Below, piece by piece: positions 8,401-15,208 of a stretch of DNA of 15,208 nt (its first letter is position 1; each line of letters starts with the position of its first letter). The notes below the pieces were generated by a model. It was given only the letters and a program-made list of their open reading frames with translations, was not told the DNA's origin and did no database searches. The stretch is taken from positions 1 through 15,208 of the forward strand of contig JNEM01007282.1 in assembly GCA_000697335.1 (NCBI GenBank), in the 5' to 3' direction. The position numbers and the translations under genes were made by a program. Origin of the DNA: Conidiobolus incongruus B7586. Its lineage: Eukaryota > Entomophthoromycota > Entomophthoromycetes > Entomophthorales > Conidiobolaceae.

Positions 8401-10187
8401 ATCCTCGAAAACCATGTTGCCGGAAATATTCTTGAAAGGTGATTTATGTTGAACCTTTCCATTGAGATCCAAAATGAGTTGAGCTTGGTTCTTTGTTAAG
8501 TTAATGATATTGCCACCCTTTTTCATGCCTTCGACTTGTCTTAAATGGAAACGAACGACAGCACTGTCAGATTCGATAACTTGTTCAGTTCCATCTTCGT
8601 TCTTGATAGGGTCAGCTGTGGGAAAGTAATTAACCCTAAACGCTAGCTCACCAACTGTCTTGGAGTTGCGCATAACCTTGGTAACAAGGTCTTGACGAGG
8701 GTTAGTAAGTAAAGAGCTCATATTGAATTGTGCAGTTCCCATTTTGGATTGTTTGGCAAGATTATGATTCATCACTTTCAAATTTAAAGTTTCAGAAAGA
8801 CTGTGAACTAAAATAGTGAAGGATTCACCCCAAGTAGGGTTGAGATTGTTCCAAACAACTTGAGTACGTCCAATTTCTTGACGACCTTCAATATTTAAGC
8901 TAACATAAGGATCAGGAACACCAATAAGTTCAGTATTCTTAAGACCACGAGCGCTGTCAATGTAAATCTGGAGGACACCAATAGGGAAATTGGCTTCAAC
9001 ACCGCCACTCAAGATAGCTTCAAGGTCGAGAATAAATTTATTAGGAGCAAACATCATTGGATTTAAAATAGCATTCACTTGCTTTTTAATAAAAGTTTGG
9101 AGGTAAGGAATATTAGTTAGATCGTAACCAAATCTTTCGCTAAATAATTTAATGCTGTAATCGTAAGTTGGTGCATTTAAAAGGGAGGTTTCTACCATTC
9201 TAATATGTGGGAAATCATTCATAAAACGAAGTTTGATCCTTGCAAATGCGTGTAAATGAACGTTATCGACATAAACTGGAATATCGATGTGATAGCTGCC
9301 AAATTGAACCCGAGCAGTAACTACAATTTTTAAATTGGTTTTATCTTCATTCAAATTTTCTTCACTGTATGGTGTGAAGGAAACTTCGGCATCCATGAGT
9401 ACGAGATCGGTTTCAATCCTTCTAAATCCTTTGATCGATTCAATAATTGGTGCTTTGGTTCCCATTGTAAAGGTAGTAAATTTGACCCAGGGCACAAAAG
9501 CAGGTAAATAAGGAGTGATAATGGGTTCGACGCTGTCAACAATAGTTTTGGTCAAATAATTTTCGAATTCGTTCCAAAATCTATTTAAAAACTGATTTAC
9601 CCAAAGGGCCCTTTCGTAATCGGTATCTAATTCAGGACCGTTTACAGCTTCTTTAATGTTTTGTATTTCTTTTAAGTATGTTGTCTTCCAAGATAATTTA
9701 TATAATTGTGCTAAATATAGTGATTAGTTAACTTGAAATAAATTATAATTTTAATTATACCAATTAAATATCCTAAACCGAGACAGGTGACTACACCCAT
9801 GCGAAGATTTGTCATAAGATATGTCAATATCACCATAGAAATGATCAAACCATAATTAAACCAAGTACTTCCCATAAAAGGTTCAAGATAGACTAATATG
9901 GGACCCAAAGGATGGGATTTAGATACCGGAGCATCAGTTTCTGAAATGGCATCTTTTATACTGGAAGTATCTATACTTTGGGGAGATAATGGAGTATGAA
10001 ATTCTGGAGTATTACTCATTGAAGGAGTGTTAATGTCCGTTTTTACTTTACGCAAAACGTCAGGACTTTGAGGACGGTTGGTGTAAGAAGTAGCTGATTT
10101 CAACGGAACTTCTAGTGGTACATTAGGACGAGGGCTATGAGAATCCATACGTGGCTCATTATTGCCACTTGGAGGTATTGTATTCAT
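5476..10187 (-). CDS. Tricalbin / extended-synaptotagmin-like ER-plasma membrane tether (6 exons, 1482 aa)
   Basis: Exons in coding order: 10187-9761, 9710-8091, 8039-7775, 7722-7442, 7386-6226, 6170-5476. The five introns are 50-55 nt, GT...AG, and all phases agree. The start is the first Met after an in-frame upstream TGA. Domains: a Ser/Thr-Pro-rich cytosolic head (1-95), a hydrophobic hairpin (109-143), an SMP domain (about 174-376), then C2 or C2-like units at about 385-500, 522-640, 662-770, 866-985, 1001-1116 and 1309-1434. Known of the family: tricalbins sit in the ER through the hairpin, move glycerolipids with the SMP domain and bind the plasma membrane with C2 domains. The length fits yeast Tcb3 (about 1545). 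The second and fourth C2 units are degenerate. The fifth keeps most calcium-binding acids (AAD, SDPY, FDW) and the sixth keeps some. A Gly/Ala/Lys segment (1131-1214) precedes the last C2. Confidence 0.93.
9010..9618 (-). other. SMP lipid-transfer domain within the tricalbin-like gene
   Basis: Residues about 174-376, all in exon 2. The domain opens with the typical W-x-N-x-F-L-x-x-F-W signature (ALWVNQFLNRFW), followed by the block TIVDSVEPIITPYLPAF that is characteristic of E-Syt and tricalbin SMP domains. SMP domains are beta-barrel grooves that dimerise and carry glycerolipids between membranes. This one looks full length and has no internal intron. Confidence 0.9.
9762..9869 (-). other. 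N-terminal ER membrane hairpin of the tricalbin
   Basis: Residues 107-142 hold two hydrophobic stretches (WFNYGLIISMVILTYLM, then VVTCLGLGYLIAQLY continuing into exon 2) around a short polar turn, NLR. Tricalbins and E-Syts enter the ER bilayer as a hairpin at this point, just before the SMP domain, with both ends in the cytosol. The first intron (9711-9760) interrupts the end of the second stretch. Confidence 0.8.
9978..10142 (-). other. Ser/Thr-Pro cluster in the cytosolic head of the tricalbin
   Basis: Residues 16-70 contain six Ser-Pro or Thr-Pro pairs in low-complexity, probably disordered sequence (for example HSPRP, RPQSPD, NTPEFHTPLSPQ). Such pairs are the minimal target of proline-directed kinases such as CDKs and MAP kinases. 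Phosphorylation here is inference only. Confidence 0.45.
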
Positions 10188-10501
10188 TATTGCAATACTT
10201 TTTAAACCTGATAATTCAATAATAAAAATTCAATTATAAATGCTGAATTAATATATTAAAAAATGCTAGAAGGTTGGATATTAATTGTTGAAGAAGAAAT
10301 AATTAAAGAATGGATTAATTATTTATTTTTAGTTAAAAGTTAAATTTCTTATTATTCATGCTTATTTTCATTCCTTCATAAAAATTCAAATTGTGGTTAA
10401 TTGAAATAGAATTGATGCGTGAGTGATTGTTAATGAGATCATCACTTTTGTAAGTCAAAGATCTGCATTCATCCAATTGTCTTGGTATTTTCTTTGATGA
10501 T

Positions 10502-10579
10502 TGACGTAACAATTGCTCAATTTAATCAAAATCTATTCAATTAAGCTTTTAATCTTTCTCCATTGATAATTTTGATTGG
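10502..10579 (-). promoter_or_regulatory. Possible promoter sites: CRE-like TGACGTAA and a CCAAT box
   Basis: TGACGTAA at 10502-10509 resembles a CRE/ATF (bZIP) site and lies about 315 bp upstream of the tricalbin start codon. ATTGG at 10575-10579 reads CCAAT on the gene's strand. Both sit in the less AT-rich part of the flank, where a promoter is expected. Single short matches prove little, and no TATA box can be chosen among the many AT runs. Confidence 0.25.
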
Positions 10580-11298
10580 CTCTCCAAATTGCATATTATT
10601 TGCACTTTTAACAACGAATATTTATCAGTTATATGAATATTAGTGTAAACATTTATTGTATTGGATAGATAAAAAATAAATAAATTGTTTGTCAACAGAA
10701 TGGCTTTAATTCATTAATTGTTATTAGTTCAAATATGAAATTTACTAATATTATTTTCAATAAATATAATCTTAAAACTTAACAAACAATGATATCCTTG
10801 AAATATAACTGCTCATATTTCAAAATCTTTTTTAATTTTTTAATTTCACTTGAATTTTAACTTTCAGAATTAATTTTAAACACCAGAAAATTCGAAATTA
10901 TTGCATATAAAATAAGTTTTTCATTCGAAAGTAACTTAGCTGAATTATATAATGCAGTAATTGAGAATCTGTTCAATTATCACGATTGATTTAAAGGACT
11001 TTTTACTTGAAATTAATCCATTTTACTTCAAAAATTGATCAAATTAATTTATTTTTCCAAAATTTTATACAATTTTAAATTATTCCAAAATAGAAAAATT
11101 TTTTAATAATTAAAATATTAGGTTTTTTTAATATAAATTTAATTCAATTTAATTATTTGTGAATAATAATTTTATTTTAATTTTAAATATTTAATATAAC
11201 ATTTTTATTAAAATATAATCAATTATTATGAATTTAAAATATTAGATAACATAAACAAAATCTGTTTGTATTTTAGTTTTATTCTTTCCATACTTTAT

Positions 11299-11304
<6 letters not shown>

Positions 11305-11340
<36 letters not shown>
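11305..11340. repeat. (AT)18 dinucleotide microsatellite
   Basis: Eighteen uninterrupted AT units, preceded by imperfect TATATTATAAT. Long AT runs can extrude cruciforms and change length by slippage, so this is probably polymorphic between strains. No gene overlaps it. Confidence 0.95.
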
Positions 11341-11343
<3 letters not shown>

Positions 11344-13598
11344 TACCTTCAGATTTGAGTATTACATTCAGAAATATTTTACCCCAATTCCTCACTTAAT
11401 TCTAAACTTATCATCCTTTCCAAGTACCAGCAACCCTATTTATTATACTTGCATCAAATAATACTGATTATTTTTGATCAACATTGGATTTAAAGATTAT
11501 TAAATACTTACCAGTTGAATTTAATATTATTATTAGTTGTCATATTTCCTAAAAACGATTAGGGTGATTATTATATTACTGAACTAAAAAGTAAAATAAA
11601 AATATATATTGTTATATTTATAAATGCCTTATTGAATTCTCAAAATCCTTTCAATTATCTATATCCCAGTGCGACAGCTTTGATTAGCCGCTTTATCAAT
11701 TAATTTTCAAATTTTAATTATAAATTTACTATATTAATAAAAAAGTAATTTAAGGAAATAAATAAATTATAGTGTATTTTGTTTATAATACTAATGCAGA
11801 ATTTATATTTATATTTTTTCAAAATGTATTCAATTGATAGTTGAAAAAAGTTTGAGATATTTGAAAAATATCTAATGCAAATTTAATTCATAACTTTGAT
11901 ATTATTTTTGGAAATGTACACATATTGAAAAATAAATGTCAATACTTTTGAATATATATTGTTCACATATTATACATTCAATGGATTCAAATATAATTTG
12001 AACTTTTATATATTATTTAATCATACTCATTTTGAAAGAAACATTGATAAATTGTATTAATATATTTACTTTTATTTTATTATATTGAAAATTTATATAT
12101 TATATTATTAAATAAATTTATTTAATTAAATTCAATATATTCTATATTAAGTGCAATAAAATCTATTACACTAATTGGATATGCTTTATTTGATAAATTC
12201 AATTCCCAAATTTAAAAAAAATTTTATGTGTCATAGTCAATAACAAATGGTTTAAACAACGTTGAACAGAATTAGTATTGATAATAGTTAATATAGTTAA
12301 TGGTTTTTGTAAATATAATAGTTCTGGATATTGTCATATATATTATTAATTGATCTAGCGTATTAGATATAATAGCTAAATTCGTCAAATTAAATTATTA
12401 GATTTTCTAAATTGATGACATAGACAGATATTGTTATTTTCAATTTTTGCTTATTTAGTGAAATGAATATTGGATGAATTTAAAGCTGAATATGTTGAGT
12501 GTTCTGATTAATTTTGACTCATATTTCAATTAACTATAATATTGTACAATTCTTTGAGCAAAATTAATATTTTGAATTTTCAATAGAAATAGCGATATTG
12601 GAAATCGGACTGAATAATGCGTTATAATATATAATAAAATTAGCCTAATTTAAGCAATATAATTATTAATTCAGAGAGAATTTTTATTTTAATTCTAACA
12701 GCTGAATATAAGACATTAAATTAATAGGTTGAATAATTATTCAACTGAGCTACGAAAATTTGTAGATGTAGTTCTTTTATCAAGATTATTTAAACTATAT
12801 AATATTTTTTCATTCCATCATAAAATCTAATTTAGTTCGTCATTGAATTAAAGTCAAACAAAATTATCACATCAATTGTTTTAATTCTTAATTAATTATT
12901 CAAGTTTTATAATAAATCAGTATATTTATATCTCTATTTTACATCAAATGAAAATTAATAGCATACTATTCGATTATTTATAAATCGATATAATTATATT
13001 AAATTCAATTTAATTACCAATACTTAATCATAGAATATAAATTGAAATATCAATGATCTTGAAACGTTTGATTTCCTATGCTGTATTGAATCAATAGTTA
13101 ATTCCAATTGAAATATATATTTAAAATATCCAAATTATAAAGTGTTTTTAAATATATAGTCACTATCCAAAATATAAATGCTTGATTTAGAGATGGTGAA
13201 AATTTATGACAATTGCTAAAATTGACAAAGAGTACTGAATATAATCATTAAATTTCTATAGTATTATAGTATCGGATATCTATTGGTAAAATCCTGTAAT
13301 AATTAAATGACAATTTTCCAAATATTTCAATAATTTTATATATTTCAAATAATACTATAAAAATGGTTTTAAACTAGAACTATGTCGATTCAATTATATA
13401 CTCCAATAACCAATTGACTAATTCGGGGTAATTCCAGATAGTTAACACATTGCTGATAACAAAGTTAATTCATTCAATAATGGCTTTAAATTGTATCAAT
13501 ATGAATGCCAATCTGGTTGCTGATATCATTTTGATATTAAATAATTCAGTTTTTATAATATGAAAATAATAAAGTGCACAATCTATATGACACTTTTC

Positions 13599-13633
13599 TA
13601 TATAATTAATTAAATATTTTTATTAATTATATA
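13599..13633. repeat. 12-bp perfect inverted repeat, possible AT hairpin
   Basis: TATATAATTAAT (13599-13610) and ATTAATTATATA (13622-13633) are exact reverse complements around an 11-base AT loop. It lies in non-coding DNA. In sequence this AT-rich such repeats can arise by chance, so no role is assigned. Confidence 0.6.
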
Positions 13634-13853
13634 ATATCCAAATTTGACAACTTATCAGGATTAATTTTAATAAACTCAATCATAATTTATTAATGTATTT
13701 TTAAGGTATGTAAATTCACAAAAATTTCTCTATTCATTAAAAATTTTAAAGTAATACCAATCTAATATTTTGTTAAGTAATTAAAAACCTTTATGATAAT
13801 ATAATACTTAGTTCTAAATTATAGTTACAGACAATGGTAGTTAGACAGAAAAA

Positions 13854-14270
13854 ATGATTTGCCAAGTTATACTTTATAATCAACTTGAATTCAGTAAAGT
13901 TTTTGAACCAATAGAGGTATATAATTATAATGTGGATTCTTTGATAATAACTGGCTCAACCAACTTCATCTCGCAACTTATCACCTTATTGAGATATAAG
14001 CACAAAATAATCACTACACCACTTCAAAATCTCATTTTTTGATGACCTAATACATTTTTTACATTTTCTACAGCCAAGCAATGGCCTATAAAGGGTAATT
14101 GTCAGTTTACATTTCCATCATCACAATTGATCTTCTGTTAAGCCCATTAAATCTTTAAAAAGAGCTAAACCAAAAATCTTAGACCCGAATGCCAAACAAA
14201 GCACAATCAAGCCACTTTATTTCCTATTATCAGCATTCTGCCAGTAATCGGTATGACCATTATATTATTT
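13854..14270. pseudogene. Unrecognised broken coding-like remnant
   Basis: This roughly 400-base island is clearly less AT-rich than the DNA on either side and has longer frames than its surroundings, including a 62-codon plus-strand frame at 13854-14042. No single strand or frame stays open across the island. Both strands show protein-like stretches broken several times, so the coding strand is uncertain. I recognise no domain. It may be the worn end of a host gene or of an old transposable element, but I see no terminal repeats, target duplication or family motif that would decide between them. Confidence 0.35.
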
Positions 14271-15208
14271 TAATTTCGATATATATAATCAATTTAAATA
14301 TATAAATTTACATCTTAAAATATAATTGCATAAAATTATTTATTAAATTTTTTTGAATTTTATTAATTATATTCATTTATTAATTAATAACATATATATA
14401 AAAAATACCTATTAAGCTAGTACCTGAAATTAAATTTGTTTAATTAATCAAAGATTCTTATTTATATTATTAATATAAATTTTAATAAAAATTTTTATCT
14501 TTAAAGTTATAATAAATATTATAATACTTTACCTTTTAAATATATTATTAATTCTAAAAAAATTGTTAATAATAAATTTAAATAAAGGATTAATATTTTA
14601 CTTTCTATTTATTATTGATTTTAGTTTTATTTAAACTATAAAATAACTATTAAAAGTTAAAATTAATAATAATATCAAAATTTAATTTTTAGATTCTTAA
14701 ATATTAATTAGAATTTATATATTATATATAAAAATTATCATTAGTTTCACCCTATCTTTTATTATTAGATTTAAATTTTAAAAGTAAAAAAAACTATTTT
14801 TAAATTTAATGATCATTATAATAATAATATAAAAGCAATTCAATCTGCATTATATAATCATATTATAAATATACTTATTTAAACTTAATTTGATTAATAA
14901 AAATAGCAAAATATATCTTAAAATCTCAAAAGAATTTTGGAAATTAAATAAAATGATTAAAAATTAATAAAATTCATAAATATAAATAAATAAACATAAT
15001 AGTCATATTATTATCTCTTTATTATTAAATAATATTAATTTGAATTATATATTTTTTTGTTAAAAAATTATTAAAAATATTTAACTAAATTAAAATAATA
15101 TAAATAATATAATTTAATTAATAATTAATCTATAAATATTTATTGTTTCTTAAAATAAAATTAAACTCTTAATATTTTTTCTTAAATTAAATAGTTTTTT
15201 TTAAAAAT
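14271..15208. other. Extremely AT-rich tail, nothing recognised
   Basis: Nearly pure A and T to the end of the window, with no frame, RNA gene, tandem array or clear inverted repeat that rises above what this composition gives by chance. It resembles the block at about 3640-4660. Confidence 0.7.

Larger units (their letters stand above)
10188..13853. other. Long AT-rich 5' flank and intergenic region
   Basis: About 3.7 kb upstream of the tricalbin-like gene with no supportable coding region, RNA gene or transposon. The first few hundred bases, nearest the start codon, are less AT-rich and probably hold the promoter and 5' UTR. Beyond about 10,700 the DNA is mostly A and T with many short, chance-level frames. 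Slightly more complex patches occur at about 11,340-11,480 and 11,660-11,700, and I recognise nothing in either. A short Met-initiated frame at 13,480-13,563 (27 codons, hydrophobic) has no supporting splice sites and is not called. The AT microsatellite and a 12-bp inverted repeat are listed separately. Confidence 0.6.

Noticed and set aside
10422-10446. Inverted repeat AGTGAT...ATCACT in the tricalbin 5' flank
   Set aside because: The arms are six bases with a 13-base spacer, which is within chance expectation, and the motif matches no site I know.
13480-13563. Met-initiated hydrophobic frame of 27 codons
   Set aside because: It is too short, has no convincing donor or acceptor to extend it, and no recognisable family.

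Overview
Eukaryotic nuclear DNA, most likely from an AT-rich early-diverging fungus. The genes are split by very short introns (about 45-55 nt) with GT...AG ends, and several introns carry TACTAAC- or CTAAT-like branch sites. The protein families are a fungal set: a prenylated Sel1-repeat chitin synthase activator, a Vps17-type retromer sorting nexin and a tricalbin. Coding DNA is moderately AT-rich and the intergenic DNA is extremely AT-rich. An Entomophthorales fungus such as Conidiobolus would fit, but that is inference; the sequence itself does not name the organism.

Layout. (1) Positions 1-1104, plus strand: the 3' part of a Chs4/Skt5-like gene, cut by the window edge. It encodes tandem Sel1 repeats and ends in a farnesylation-type CaaX box (CRIM). 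(2) Positions 1304-2744, plus strand: an eight-exon gene for a compact 366-residue PX-BAR protein, best matched to Vps17. Its start lies only 199 bp after the previous stop codon. (3) Positions 2745-5475: an AT-rich gene-free stretch between convergent genes, with poly(A) signals at both edges. (4) Positions 5476-10187, minus strand: a complete six-exon tricalbin / extended-synaptotagmin gene of 1482 residues. It has an N-terminal membrane hairpin, an SMP lipid-transfer domain and six C2 or C2-like domains, with an unusual Gly/Ala/Lys segment before the last C2. (5) Positions 10188-13853: a long AT-rich 5' flank with an (AT)n microsatellite and a few weak possible regulatory sites. (6) Positions about 13854-14270: a less AT-rich, broken coding-like remnant of unknown origin. 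(7) Positions 14271-15208: very AT-rich DNA with nothing recognisable.

All three genes act at membranes. The first acts on chitin synthesis at the plasma membrane, the second on endosome-to-Golgi recycling, and the third on ER-plasma membrane contacts. Nothing shows that they form a cluster or share regulation. The two multi-exon gene models were built by hand from splice sites, phase agreement and domain continuity, and both stay in frame through every junction. I found no rRNA, tRNA or CRISPR array and no intact mobile element, and I see no clearly new multi-gene system. The points most worth a second look are the lipid-binding-like repeats in the tricalbin, the shortened Vps17 with an altered PX pocket, and the island near 14 kb.
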